The position numbers and the translations under genes are program-made. A stretch of DNA of 64,000 bases from Thermoanaerobaculia bacterium (GTDB lineage: Bacteria; Acidobacteriota; Thermoanaerobaculia; Multivoradales; Multivoraceae): NCBI GenBank assembly GCA_022823665.1, contig JAJEHN010000009.1:310001-374000 (forward strand). Reading direction: 5' to 3'. Positions 9,082 through 18,493 of this stretch are shown in pieces. The stretch's first letter is position 1, and each line of letters starts with the position of its first letter. The notes under the pieces are model-generated. The model was not told the DNA's origin, searched no databases, and was given only the letters and a program-made list of their open reading frames with translations.

Positions 9082-12000
9082 TCAGTTCTCGATCTCCACT
9101 TCCACCGTGCGGCGCCGTTCCGTCCAGACGGTCCGCACCTGGTTGCCCCAGCGCAGGGTGTACTCGCCCTCGGGCAGGTTGGAGATGGTCTCGCCGACCG
9201 AGTAGGCCGTCGCGCCGCCGAACCAGATCCGGAGCGAGCCGAGATCCCAGCCGCCCGGACCGATGACCTGTACCGCCGCCGTCGATGGCTCGCCGGTCAG
9301 CACGATCGAAGACTCGGACTCGAAGGGGTCGAGCTCGATGCCGCGCTCCAGGGCGGGTTCGAGAGGCTGCCAGCCGGTCAGGACCCAGCGGCCGTCCACC
9401 TGGCAGGCTACGCGGACGCGGTCGGTGAGCGGCGGCGTCAGCTTCACCGTGGCCGATCCGCCGTCAACGCGGGCCACCTGCTGCGGGGACGCTTCCATCT
9501 CCACGAAACAGAAACCACTGCCGCCGCCCGGGAGCCGGATCACGAGCTCATCGTTCGATGGATCGTCGCGCAGCTCCAGTTGCACCGACTGGCGATCGTT
9601 GTAGTCGCGAAGCTCCACGTCGACCAGGTCGGAGCGGGAGTGCTGAAACCTCGCCCGCAACTGGTACGTGCCGGGCGCAAGATCCAAGATCTCGTAGCGC
9701 CCGTCGCGTCCCGTAACGACCGCCCGGCGGCCTGGAAAGATGTCGACCGTCGCGTGGGTCACGGGCTGTCCTTCTGGATCAACGACGATCCCATCGACGG
9801 ACACGCCGCCAAGGTGAAAGTCGACCACGACTTCCTCGCCCGGAGCGTCCGGCACCGTTACTTCACGCCCCTGTTGCATTCCTCCATCCCCCGACCAGAG
9901 CGTCACGCGCCAGTCGCCCGGGAGCATCGACTCCAGCCTGTACCGCCCCTCGAGGTCGATGGTCGCTTTCAACTCGAGCTTGCCACTCACGACCCGGGTG
10001 TGTCTCATGGGACCGCCCAGCGTGCGCATAATGGCCTCTGGCTGCGGATTCTCCACCTTCGAGTGCCAGAGCAACTCCCCCTTTCCGGGCTGTCCCGCGA
10101 GGGTTACCCGGCCGGTCACGGTCACCGTGCTCCGATCGCACCTGATCACCTCGTCGCCCGTCCCGGCCTCCTCGCGTCGCTCGCACACCGGCACGCCCTC
10201 GTCCATGACCCGAACCCGCAGTGGCTCCTCGGGCACGGCCTCGAACACCGCCTCGCCCTCCACCAGCTTGCCCGTCATCGGGCCCAGGGGATCGTGCTCC
10301 TTGCCCGGCGCGAGTTCCACCGTGCCGGCGTCGACATCGGAACGCACGGTGATCCGGCGCCCGCGCGAGAGTTCGACGAAACCGGCATCGATCCACCCGA
10401 TCGCCGCGGCCTCGACCTCTAACTCCAGCGGAGCGAACCCCTCCGCCTCCACGCGGAGGCTGGCCGCGCCGAGTTCCAGGCCGTGCATCTCGAAGTAGCC
10501 GTCGGCATCCGCCGTAACCTCCGCTACCCGTCCCATCGCGCGCGCCATCAAGATGCCGAACTCGGTTGGACGAAGATAGGAGACCTTCGCTTCGGGCACC
10601 GGTGCGAAGTCGGGACTCACGACGGTTCCGGACACCCAGGCCGAGGCCGGCGCCACGATGATCCCCAGGTCGCGCGTCTCGCCCGCCGACCCGGAGACCT
10701 CCAGCACTCGCCTTCCGGCATTCGCCGCGGTGAATTCCAGCGTGTAGGCGCCCGGCTGGAGATCCACGGAGAAGGAGCCGTCCGCCGCGAGAGTCCTGTG
10801 CGTCGTCCGACTCCCGCCAGCCATTGGCTGGGTGGCCACCAGACGCCCGCCACTGGCCGGAGTCACGCCGTCGGCCGCCACGAAGGTGCCTTCGACCGTA
10901 AGGGCCGGCGCCAGCCGCAGCACCAGCGGCTCCTGGGGTGTCTCGCCGGCGCCGCCCGCCACGTCGACGGGGACGGCCGGCAACCCGGGCAGAGGAGCCT
11001 CTTCGGCCCTGGGACCGCCGCCAGCGAACTCGAATCGCGCCGCTCTGTAGCCCTTCGCGGCGACCAGGAGCATCCGGCTGAAACGGGGCGACACCTGCGC
11101 GATGCCATCCTGGTCGGTCGTCGCTGCCTCCCCGCCCTCGAACAGTGCGCGCGCGCCGGATATCGGCGTTCCACGGCTCGCATCGACCGCCTGGATCCAG
11201 TACGTCTCCGGCGCCCTCAGCACGATCGCTCCAAGGTCCAGGGAGTCCTCCAGATCGAGAGCCCCGGAGTACTCCGCCTCGCCGCCGTCGGTTCTGAGCG
11301 ACGCTCTGCCCTCCGTGAAGCCGGTGAGCAGGAACCGGCCGTCGGGGCCGGAGAGGCCCAGGTGGCGCTGCATCACGGCCAGCTCATCCCCAACCCACGA
11401 CAGACCCAGCAGCCGCACTCCGGCAACGGGGCGCCCTTCAGGATCGACGGTCCGACCCGTGACGGAGAGACCTGGACCGAGCTCGACCACCGGCGGCACG
11501 TCTGCGGAGCGCTCGAACGCCGACGCGGTCCGGGCGACGTGGGAAACGAGGACCCCGGCGCCCTCGCGCTCGGACACGGTCAGATTCGCCCGGCCGTCAG
11601 CGTCCGAGATCGCAAAGCCCTGAGGCTCGGGTCGGACGGCCGCCATCCCCGAGCCCGACCGGACCAGGTACATGCGCGCGCCGGCAAGCGGCGAGCCGTC
11701 GGCCGTCACCTGCACGTCGAGATCCACAGCCTGCCGCAACGCGAGTTCCGCCGAGTCCTCTTCGGGCGTCACGTTCAGCCAGGTCGAGGCAAGGCCTTCT
11801 CCCAGCGCCTGGAGGCGCCACGTCTCGTCATTGCGGAGCAGGGAGAGTGCCCCGGATTGGACGATGGCCGTTGGCAGCAGGTCTCGCGGCACCTGCCGCC
11901 ACATCGCCGCGGGCGCCGCGGCTACGTGGTACTCAGCTGTGGGCGCCGTCCCGTCCGCCGGATCCCGGGCCACGTTCGAGGCCTCCGGGGCCAGCAGACG

Positions 12001-12312
12001 GACGGTCAGCGGCCTCGAAGCACCACTCCCGGCCCGGCAGGCGGCAGCGGCGTCCTGCCCGGGCTCGAGAAACCGGGGCGGACAGGAATCGCTCCACGCC
12101 CAGCAATCGGCCGGCGCACGGCCCCCCGCAGACTCGTTCCGCCGTTCCCAGATCCGGTCGGTCGGCACCGGGATCCCGTTGACGAATGCGGGTTCACGCT
12201 CCCTCGAGCAGACGAACTGGAACGCGTCGCCGGCAGCCGGTTCCTCCTGTCCAGCCGCCGGGACTGCCACGAGCCCGAGCAGGACCCAGAGGAGGCGGAT
12301 CGAAGACCGCAT
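9082..12312 (-). CDS. Secreted protein with carboxypeptidase-regulatory-like repeats, function unknown
   Basis: A 1076-residue protein beginning with a clear Sec signal peptide (hydrophobic core LLWVLLGLVAVPA, cleavage near AAG-QEE). The body is a chain of beta-sandwich repeats of the carboxypeptidase D regulatory type, seen as recurring GTVVDPEGQPV-like starts followed by DGRYEILDLAPGTY-like ends, at least near residues 285-345, 470-545, 560-640 and 835-895. There is no peptidase domain and no TonB-dependent barrel, so it is a secreted or surface scaffold; proteins like this are abundant in Acidobacteriota. The extreme C-terminus resembles a PEGA-like domain. It begins 4 bp after the stop of the upstream secreted protein at 12317 and is surely in the same operon. 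Confidence 0.75.
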   Translation of the reverse strand: MRSSIRLLWVLLGLVAVPAAGQEEPAAGDAFQFVCSREREPAFVNGIPVPTDRIWERRNESAGGRAPADCWAWSDSCPPRFLEPGQDAAAACRAGSGASRPLTVRLLAPEASNVARDPADGTAPTAEYHVAAAPAAMWRQVPRDLLPTAIVQSGALSLLRNDETWRLQALGEGLASTWLNVTPEEDSAELALRQAVDLDVQVTADGSPLAGARMYLVRSGSGMAAVRPEPQGFAISDADGRANLTVSEREGAGVLVSHVARTASAFERSADVPPVVELGPGLSVTGRTVDPEGRPVAGVRLLGLSWVGDELAVMQRHLGLSGPDGRFLLTGFTEGRASLRTDGGEAEYSGALDLEDSLDLGAIVLRAPETYWIQAVDASRGTPISGARALFEGGEAATTDQDGIAQVSPRFSRMLLVAAKGYRAARFEFAGGGPRAEEAPLPGLPAVPVDVAGGAGETPQEPLVLRLAPALTVEGTFVAADGVTPASGGRLVATQPMAGGSRTTHRTLAADGSFSVDLQPGAYTLEFTAANAGRRVLEVSGSAGETRDLGIIVAPASAWVSGTVVSPDFAPVPEAKVSYLRPTEFGILMARAMGRVAEVTADADGYFEMHGLELGAASLRVEAEGFAPLELEVEAAAIGWIDAGFVELSRGRRITVRSDVDAGTVELAPGKEHDPLGPMTGKLVEGEAVFEAVPEEPLRVRVMDEGVPVCERREEAGTGDEVIRCDRSTVTVTGRVTLAGQPGKGELLWHSKVENPQPEAIMRTLGGPMRHTRVVSGKLELKATIDLEGRYRLESMLPGDWRVTLWSGDGGMQQGREVTVPDAPGEEVVVDFHLGGVSVDGIVVDPEGQPVTHATVDIFPGRRAVVTGRDGRYEILDLAPGTYQLRARFQHSRSDLVDVELRDYNDRQSVQLELRDDPSNDELVIRLPGGGSGFCFVEMEASPQQVARVDGGSATVKLTPPLTDRVRVACQVDGRWVLTGWQPLEPALERGIELDPFESESSIVLTGEPSTAAVQVIGPGGWDLGSLRIWFGGATAYSVGETISNLPEGEYTLRWGNQVRTVWTERRRTVEVEIEN

Positions 12313-12316
12313 GGCC

Positions 12317-13873
12317 CTAGTCTCCCGACCCGGCCGGGGGACGAATGCGGGCCTCGAACGCGTCGGCCGCCCTCACGTCGCCTCCGCGCAACGCGCCGCC
12401 CCGGAGCAGGATGACCGCCCGGTCTCCCCGCAGGTCGGCCCGCAGGCGAGTGTCCGCGTACTCCGACTCGATCACACACGGTCGCATGGCCACCGTGCGG
12501 AGATCGTCCACACGGGCGTGGACCAGGTCCCAGCACACCCTGCCGGTCGGCGGAGGCACCGAGGCGACGACGAGATCCTCGACGTTCCCGGCCCGGATGC
12601 GATCCACGTCCTGTCGGCGCCAAGGCTGACTGCGTCCTCCCGGCGGCTGCTGCCGGAGCGGCTCCGCAGAGCGCGACTCCAGGCGGCCGGTCGAAGTTGC
12701 GCGCGCGGCAGAACGCAGCGCTACGTGATGGATCGAACGCCGGCGCGGAGAGTTCTCGGCGCGCCACACCGGCACCGGCCGCCAGTGGTAGGCGCTCGTG
12801 GCAGGCGTCAATCCCGGACTGGCGGGCTCGTAGCAAGCGGGAACGGGGCAAGCCGGATCCGTGTTCGCCAACGTCGCCGTGATGTCGGCGGCGACAGCCC
12901 GCCGGCCGGGAACGGGCAGCAAGCCGACATCGGCGGCAGGCTCCTCCGCAGGCTGTTCCGCGCCATAGCGGACGAAGAAGTACACGTTGCCGGCGCCGTC
13001 CGCCACGACCTCGTCGATGATGCGACGCGGGCCCAACCAGTCGGCCCGTACGTAGGCATCCGAGAGGGGCGAGTTGCCCCACTCGTTCGGTTCGACATCG
13101 CAGCCGCTCTCCGCGAAGAAGGTCGCCGCGTCCACACTGTCGCGCAACCCGCCCTCGCCGTCATAGACGAAGACGCCGGACTCAGCGCCTGGAATCACCA
13201 CCAGCCGATCGTTCGTTACGAAACGGATTACGGAGAGTTCCGCGTCGCTGCACACCTCCAGGGCGCGGCCGCCGTCCCTGGTCGGCAGAAGGCCCCGGGG
13301 CGGGCCGCCGGCATCTTCGATCAACCAGGCGGCGTACGGCGCCCAGCTATCGGCGTCCGCGCGCATCAGGCCCACGGCCGCCGTCCGGGAACGCCGTCGA
13401 TCGAGGTCGCCAACGAACTCGATATCCACCGGGCCGATGATCCCCCGCTCGTTCGCGACGTGGATCCCGGCGAAGAGGTCCGCGAACGCGATGCCCTGGG
13501 GCGAGACAGCCAGGCGGCCGTAGTCCCGTTCGCGGCTCGAACCGATGAACCTCCGACCTTCGACTTCGCGAACCTCCGCCTCCAGTTCCTCAAGCGCCAC
13601 CCGGAGTCGAACTCCGCTCTCGCCGATGCGCCAGGCGTGGACGCCCGGACCGATGACCCCGATGAGGACCGTGCCGTCCCCGAACCAGCGAACATCGGCC
13701 GCTCGCGCGATCTGCTGCGGCAAGTCGAGGCGTTTCAGGCCTTCGAGTCGCGGCCCGTTCCCCGCCTCCTGCACCACCGCCAGCGCCGGCGCCGCAGTGA
13801 GCCCGGCGACCAGCATGGAGACCTTGACCCTCGGTGGGAAGCGACGTCCTTCCCGGAGCAGGCTTCGCAGCAT
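12317..13873 (-). CDS. Secreted protein of unknown function, possibly beta-propeller-like
   Basis: A 518-residue protein that I do not recognise. It starts with a basic N-terminus (RREGR, PPR) and a short hydrophobic stretch ending at AAPALA, so it is probably exported. The first 330 residues show repeated short strands of the kind FGDGTVLIGVI, LAVSPQGIAFADL and RLVVIPGAESGVFVYD, which suggests a WD40-like or 6-bladed beta-propeller; this is an impression only. The second half has scattered cysteine pairs and a low-complexity Arg/Ser-rich stretch near 385-425. A strong ribosome site (GGGGAGGA) stands 8 bases from the ATG. It is followed after 4 bp by the carboxypeptidase-regulatory-like protein, a likely functional partner. 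Confidence 0.6.
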   Translation of the reverse strand: MLRSLLREGRRFPPRVKVSMLVAGLTAAPALAVVQEAGNGPRLEGLKRLDLPQQIARAADVRWFGDGTVLIGVIGPGVHAWRIGESGVRLRVALEELEAEVREVEGRRFIGSSRERDYGRLAVSPQGIAFADLFAGIHVANERGIIGPVDIEFVGDLDRRRSRTAAVGLMRADADSWAPYAAWLIEDAGGPPRGLLPTRDGGRALEVCSDAELSVIRFVTNDRLVVIPGAESGVFVYDGEGGLRDSVDAATFFAESGCDVEPNEWGNSPLSDAYVRADWLGPRRIIDEVVADGAGNVYFFVRYGAEQPAEEPAADVGLLPVPGRRAVAADITATLANTDPACPVPACYEPASPGLTPATSAYHWRPVPVWRAENSPRRRSIHHVALRSAARATSTGRLESRSAEPLRQQPPGGRSQPWRRQDVDRIRAGNVEDLVVASVPPPTGRVCWDLVHARVDDLRTVAMRPCVIESEYADTRLRADLRGDRAVILLRGGALRGGDVRAADAFEARIRPPAGSGD

Positions 13874-13874
13874 G

Positions 13875-13907
13875 TGAGCTTCCTCCCCGTACCTGAGCTT
13901 CCTCAGG
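13875..13907 (-). repeat. 11-bp direct repeat and short hairpin upstream of the secreted-protein operon
   Basis: The 11-mer TGAGCTTCCTC (plus strand) occurs at 13875-13885 and again at 13894-13904. The second copy forms a perfect hairpin CCTGAG-CTTC-CTCAGG at 13892-13907. On the minus strand both copies read GAGGAAGCTCA; the one next to the ATG provides the ribosome site and the other is buried in the hairpin. It could influence translation of the gene at 13873 or just be a local duplication. There is no U-tract, so it is not a typical terminator for the dehalogenase gene. Confidence 0.5.
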
Positions 13908-13948
13908 CGTCACACAATGAAAGTGGATATCGGGGAGGAGAACGTCAG

Positions 13949-14827
13949 CTACGAAGGCAACCATTCCGAGATCGCCTGTCCGATCTCGTCCGGGGAGTCC
14001 TCCTGGATGAAGTGGGAGCCCTTGACCGTCACTTCCGACTGGTTCGGCCAGGCGCGGCAGATCTCCCGCATGGCGCCCGTGAGAATGGCGCCGGGCTTCG
14101 CGTTGACGAAGAGCTTGGGCACGTTGGAACCGGCCAGCCAGTCGGCGTAGGACTGGACGATCTCCACCACGTCCTCCGGCTCGCCTGCGATCGGGATCTG
14201 GCGCGGCCAGGTCAGCGTCGGACGGCGCGACTCGCCCTCTTCCTCGAAGGGACGCCGGTAGACCGCCATCTCCTCCTCCGTCATCTGGCGCAACACCGAA
14301 CCCGGCAACACACGCTCGACGAACACGTTCTTCGCCAGCACCATGCCCTCGCCGGCCGGCGAGCGAAAGCCCTGGAAGACGCCCCTGGCCGCCTCGGGCC
14401 AGTCGTCCCAGCTCGGGACCGGGCTGACGATCGCCTCCATGTAGGCAATGCCGCGGACCGCGTCCCGGTGCCGGTTCGCCCAGTCGAAGCCGAGCGCGGA
14501 GCCCCAGTCGTGGATGACGAAGACCACGTTCGAGTCCACCCCGATCGCCTCGAGCAATCCGTCTAGGTAGTGGCGGTGTTCAACGAAGCGATACCGGTCC
14601 GGACCGCTGTCCGGCAACTTCGCGGAATCGCCCATGCCGATCAGGTCCGGCGCCACCAGCCGGCCCTGGCCCTCCAGGTGCGGCATCACATTGCGCCACA
14701 GGTACGACGAAGTCGGATTGCCATGCAGGAAGACGATCGGATCGCCCTCGCCATGGTCGACACAGGCCATCTCGCGGCCGTGGACCTCGATCCGTTTCTT
14801 CTCGTAGCGGGCGTCGGCGGAGATCAT
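13949..14827 (-). CDS. Haloalkane dehalogenase, LinB/HLD-II type
   Basis: An alpha/beta-hydrolase of 292 residues that hydrolyses carbon-halogen bonds in alkyl halides to give an alcohol and halide, in the cytoplasm. It aligns with LinB of Sphingobium nearly end to end. The full catalytic set is visible: halide-binding N37 (HGNPTSS), nucleophile D107 and halide-binding W108 (HDWGSALG), acid E131 (YMEAI) and base H272 (GSHFIQEDS). I place the start at the ATG at 14827 ([11 protein letters not shown]), 7 bp after the stop of the upstream gene; an in-frame extension to 14920 would overlap that gene and adds only basic low-complexity residues. The ribosome site is weak, so translation is probably coupled to the VWA gene. 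Activity is well supported; the natural substrate is not known. Confidence 0.93.
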   Translation of the reverse strand: MISADARYEKKRIEVHGREMACVDHGEGDPIVFLHGNPTSSYLWRNVMPHLEGQGRLVAPDLIGMGDSAKLPDSGPDRYRFVEHRHYLDGLLEAIGVDSNVVFVIHDWGSALGFDWANRHRDAVRGIAYMEAIVSPVPSWDDWPEAARGVFQGFRSPAGEGMVLAKNVFVERVLPGSVLRQMTEEEMAVYRRPFEEEGESRRPTLTWPRQIPIAGEPEDVVEIVQSYADWLAGSNVPKLFVNAKPGAILTGAMREICRAWPNQSEVTVKGSHFIQEDSPDEIGQAISEWLPS

Positions 14828-14834
14828 CTGCGGG

Positions 14835-16373
14835 CTACGGGCCGGCCGACTCGCCGTAGCGGAAGCCGGTGCGGGAACGCACCTTGTACTTGCCGTCGCG
14901 GACCTTGACCTTGATGCCACGGTAGCCCTGGGTGCCGGCTTCGTACTCGGAGCGGAAGCTCACGAGGTAGTAGCCCTGGTTCTCCTCGGCGACCTGGCGC
15001 ATCGGCGACAGGATGTTCGTGAAGTTCGCGTAGTAGTGGCCGCCGGTTTCGTTCGAAATGTGGCTCAGTGAGTCGTTGAGGGACGCCGAAGCGATCGATC
15101 GGCGGCGACTGCCCATCGTGTCGATCGTGTACACGGCGACGTTGCCTGCGTTCAGCGCCTCACGCATCTGCGGGTAGTACCGCGGATCCGGCGTGTAGCT
15201 CCCGAACTGGCCGATCTCGCCGAAACCGAGACTGAACATGATCAGGTTCTTGCGACCCGCGATCCCTGCGGCCGCCTCTCCGACGAGCTCCAGAGCCTCC
15301 TGCAGCTTGCGGCTGCGCCTGGCAAGCTCCTTCTCCACCGGCAGATTGGCGAAGAGTGACGGCGAGTTCGGGTCGAACTCGGGATCCGACCGCGTGACCC
15401 AACGTTCGATGTCCTTCTTGCCCCGGGAGGCGGCGTCAACCGCCGCCAGGATCTCGTCGCGGTCGCGGCTGAAATCCAGGTAAACCTTGAGCCGTGCCTG
15501 GTACGCGAACACCGCCACCTGGTCGTTGGGCTGTAGTTCCTCCTCGATCCACCGCTTGAGCCAGCGCGCGTTGTCCATCTGGGGACCCGCCAGTTGCGGC
15601 GCCTGCATCCGCTGGTCGTGGAACATGAGGATGAAGTACCGGTCGGTTCGGGTCGTGGCGCCCTCGCCGGTGGCCGCCAACTCGCTCGGTCCGCCGTAGA
15701 AGGAAGCGCTTGTCACTTCCTGCTCCTCGCCGTCGTAGAGAACGACGAAGTCCTCGGCGCCCAGACCCTCGATGACATTGCCCTTGCGGTCCGTGACGAG
15801 GACATCGAGCAGCACCTCCGCGACCCGGATACGTTCGCTGAGTTCGTAGTCTCTCGGCGCCGGGGCAGGAGCCGGCGTCCTCGCTGGAGCTGTAGCCGGC
15901 TCAGACGCGGGTGGCTGCTCACGCAGCGGAGCCGGGGCCGGTTCGGCGGTTCGAACGGGTTCCGGCGCGGATACCGGCGTCGGTTCCGCTGCCGGGACTC
16001 GCGCCGGCTCAGGCTTCGGCGCCGGCGCCGGTTCAGGCGCGGAAGCCGGCGTGGTCGCCACCGCGGGTTCCGGCGCCGACGCCGCGGCCGGTTCGGATCC
16101 CGCGGCCGGCTCCGACGGCACGACAACCGCGCGAACCGTCCTGCCCCGCTGCCGGCGCTGCTTTTCCAGACGCCTCTGTTCCTTGGCCGCCCGAGCCGCC
16201 GCCTTCTTCTCCGCCTTGCGCTTCTTCTTCTCGTCGTCCTGGGCCGCAGCCTCAACGCCAACCGTGGCATCGGCGGCAACGGCCAACCCGAAACCGGTCG
16301 ACAACAGGAAGGCGCCGCCCGCCAACGCGGCAGCCAGCGCCAACCGTCGTCCAACCGTCGCAACTTTCTTCAT
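14835..16373 (-). CDS. VWA-domain protein, acidobacterial VWFA-related type, exported
   Basis: A 512-residue protein starting at an ATG with a good AGGAGGTC ribosome site; an in-frame GTG-like extension to 16454 is not needed. It has a signal peptide (basic [10 protein letters not shown] then a hydrophobic core ending AVAA-DA), a Lys/Arg/Glu-rich coiled segment at about 45-80, and a long Pro/Ala/Glu-rich linker at about 90-175. A VWA-like domain follows ([46 protein letters not shown]). This matches the VWFA-related family that is expanded in Acidobacteriota, normally exported and of unknown function. The classical MIDAS DxSxS is not obvious, so metal-dependent ligand binding is uncertain. 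Divergent from the AAA-VWA gene at 16543. Confidence 0.75.
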   Translation of the reverse strand: MKKVATVGRRLALAAALAGGAFLLSTGFGLAVAADATVGVEAAAQDDEKKKRKAEKKAAARAAKEQRRLEKQRRQRGRTVRAVVVPSEPAAGSEPAAASAPEPAVATTPASAPEPAPAPKPEPARVPAAEPTPVSAPEPVRTAEPAPAPLREQPPASEPATAPARTPAPAPAPRDYELSERIRVAEVLLDVLVTDRKGNVIEGLGAEDFVVLYDGEEQEVTSASFYGGPSELAATGEGATTRTDRYFILMFHDQRMQAPQLAGPQMDNARWLKRWIEEELQPNDQVAVFAYQARLKVYLDFSRDRDEILAAVDAASRGKKDIERWVTRSDPEFDPNSPSLFANLPVEKELARRSRKLQEALELVGEAAAGIAGRKNLIMFSLGFGEIGQFGSYTPDPRYYPQMREALNAGNVAVYTIDTMGSRRRSIASASLNDSLSHISNETGGHYYANFTNILSPMRQVAEENQGYYLVSFRSEYEAGTQGYRGIKVKVRDGKYKVRSRTGFRYGESAGP

Positions 16374-16467
16374 CCCTGGGACCTCCTGGTTTCCTGAATG
16401 CCGAACGCAAGCGAACGACGGCACGGGAACGCGACGCGTCCGCCATCCTACCAACCGCGGTTCCCGT

Positions 16468-16487
16468 CAGGTTCTTCCGGGAACCTG
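16468..16487. repeat. Inverted repeat in the divergent promoter region
   Basis: Perfect 7-bp inverted repeat CAGGTTC-N6-GAACCTG in the 169-bp space between the divergent starts at 16373 and 16543. Its size and symmetric form suit a dimeric regulator that could act on both genes. I see no convincing -10/-35 pair next to it, so the role is a guess. Confidence 0.4.
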
Positions 16488-16542
16488 CCACTCTGGCGCT
16501 GACGCAGGCGGGTAAGAACCGGCCAAGTAGCATTCCGCGGCC

Positions 16543-18465
16543 ATGACCCAACCCGCCCCGGATCGCCGAACCACGGAACTGGCCGCTGCCTTCGTCGACC
16601 TGCGGACCGCGCTCGGCCGGGTGCTGATCGGGCAGGACGATGCCGCGACGGGGCTGACCCTCGCGTTGCTGGCGGAGCAGCACGCCTACCTGGAGGGTCC
16701 TCCCGGTTGCGGCAAGTCGGAGCTTGCCGCGGCCCTGGCCGCGCTGTCGGGCGCCCGCACGCACACGCTGGTGTTTCATCGCGACATTCGGGAATCGGAT
16801 CTGCTCGGCGACGTCCTGCTGAGCCGCCACCGCCACCGGGGCCACGAGCGCCTGCGTCGGGAGCTGATCCCCGGACCGCTGCTCCAGGCCGAAGTCGCCC
16901 TGCTCGAGGACCTGCCGCGTTCCCCCGGCGAGGCTCTGGGACCGCTCCTCCGGATCCTCGCCGAACGGCACGCCCTGGGACAGCCGCTGCCGCTCGAGTC
17001 GGCGGTGGCAACCGGGCCGCTCGAGCAGGTCGAAGCCCCGATCGACCCGCTCGAACCCGGCCAGCTCGACCGCTTCGCGGTGCAGCTTCGCATGACCGGC
17101 CTGCTCACCGGCGAACTCTTCGACGAGGCAGCCGTCCTGCTCGAGCGAGAGGCGGCCCGAGAGCCGTCGCAGGCAGCCTCCCGGCCGGTCGCGGACAGCG
17201 CCCACGCCCGCGCTGTGGCAGGCGCCGCCCCGCGGTCCGCGGTGATGAGCACCGGCACCCGCAACGCGGCGCAACGGGCGGCCGCGTCCCTCAGGGTCGA
17301 AACGCGGACCATCGACGCCTACCACCGCCTGCTCGACCGGCTCCGCCAGCGCAGCGCCGACGAGTCCGCCTCCGGCGACCGCCTGATGTCGGACCGCTCC
17401 TTCAGCTCGGCGGCGCTCCGGCTCGTACGCGCACACGCGTTCCTGCGCGGCGCCCCGGCCGCGGCGCCGCGCGATCTCCACGCCATCCGCTACATGGTCG
17501 CCCACCGGCTGCCGGACGAGGTGCAGGAAGACTTCGACCACATCCTGGAGGAACTCCTCGGCGACCCGCCCAACGTGACGATGACGGAGACCGGCGCCCA
17601 GATGCCTGGAGCGCAGTCCCAGGGCGACGACTCCGACGGCGCCGCGGCGGCATCGCCGGCGTCCGACTCGTGGATCGACGATCAGGCCGACCTGCCGGCG
17701 CCCCCGACCCTGTTCGGCAAGCCGCCTCCGCCCGCCCAGGTCGACCCGCTCCTGCGGGCGCTCGTCGGGCGTATCGAGCGGGGACGAATCGACCCGGACA
17801 CCGACCCTGGCGGCCAGCCCCGCGGCTACCGGCCGCTGCGCGATCTCGATGAAGTCATCGACGCCGACGTGATCGAGGCGTTGCTGTTTACCGAGGGCCG
17901 CCTGCCCGGCGCGCCACGCACCTTCGAGCGCAAACGCAGGAGCGCCGGCGGCGCCGTCGCCGTCCTGCGGGACATCTCCGCTTCGATGGCCGGGCGGCTC
18001 ACCGTGTGGTCGAGTCAGGTCGTGCTCGGCATCCTGCGGGTCGCGGCCCGCAGGCGGATGCGCGTCGGCTACGTGGAGTTCCACCACCGCGCGCTGCCTC
18101 ACGAGGTCGGCGGCCGGCTGCTTCACCGCTCCTACTCGCGCCTCGCTGAACAGGCCGGCCAGGCCAAGGCGGTCGGCCAGACGAACTACGAGGCGCCTCT
18201 CCGCACGGCGCTGGAGGGTCTGCGCGGCGGCTCCGGACGCAACCGCCACATCGTCCTGCTGACCGACGGCCTGCCGATCATCGGCGACACGACCGTGCGC
18301 CGGGAACGGCAACTGGCGCGCCGGCTCGGCGTGGCCCTCCACACCGTGTTCCTGGGCAACGGCGACTGCCCGCCCGTCCTGGACGACATCTCGCTCGAGA
18401 CGGCCGGTCTGCGCTTCTACGGCCGGCCGACCGCCGGAGGCGGACTCAGGCTGGAGGAGCGGTGA
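16543..18465 (+). CDS. AAA+ ATPase-VWA fusion (magnesium-chelatase D-like)
   Basis: A 640-residue protein with an N-terminal MoxR/chelatase-type AAA+ domain (about 15-360), a Pro/Asp-rich linker (365-460) and a C-terminal VWA domain (468-640). Walker A is GPPGCGKS at 52-59 and Walker B reads ALLEDLP with E122-D123. The VWA MIDAS is complete: D477-x-S-x-S, a Thr in GQTNYEAP and an Asp in LLTDGLP. Where the neighbouring MoxR protein has ATGN (sensor-1 Asn), this one has ATGP, so ATP hydrolysis may be lost although ATP binding looks possible. That pattern recalls ChlD/BchD, the D subunit of magnesium chelatase. No porphyrin gene is nearby, so a generic metal-insertion or complex-remodelling role (as for MoxR/VWA or RavA/ViaA pairs) is more likely than chlorophyll synthesis. 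Confidence 0.82.
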   Translation: MTQPAPDRRTTELAAAFVDLRTALGRVLIGQDDAATGLTLALLAEQHAYLEGPPGCGKSELAAALAALSGARTHTLVFHRDIRESDLLGDVLLSRHRHRGHERLRRELIPGPLLQAEVALLEDLPRSPGEALGPLLRILAERHALGQPLPLESAVATGPLEQVEAPIDPLEPGQLDRFAVQLRMTGLLTGELFDEAAVLLEREAAREPSQAASRPVADSAHARAVAGAAPRSAVMSTGTRNAAQRAAASLRVETRTIDAYHRLLDRLRQRSADESASGDRLMSDRSFSSAALRLVRAHAFLRGAPAAAPRDLHAIRYMVAHRLPDEVQEDFDHILEELLGDPPNVTMTETGAQMPGAQSQGDDSDGAAAASPASDSWIDDQADLPAPPTLFGKPPPPAQVDPLLRALVGRIERGRIDPDTDPGGQPRGYRPLRDLDEVIDADVIEALLFTEGRLPGAPRTFERKRRSAGGAVAVLRDISASMAGRLTVWSSQVVLGILRVAARRRMRVGYVEFHHRALPHEVGGRLLHRSYSRLAEQAGQAKAVGQTNYEAPLRTALEGLRGGSGRNRHIVLLTDGLPIIGDTTVRRERQLARRLGVALHTVFLGNGDCPPVLDDISLETAGLRFYGRPTAGGGLRLEER

Positions 18466-18493
18466 TCCCGGTACGGATAGAGTCGCGCGTTCC

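Noticed and set aside
15850-16110. Short repeat array in the VWA gene
   Set aside because: It is a Pro/Ala/Glu codon-rich linker inside a coding region, not CRISPR or a DNA repeat with spacers.
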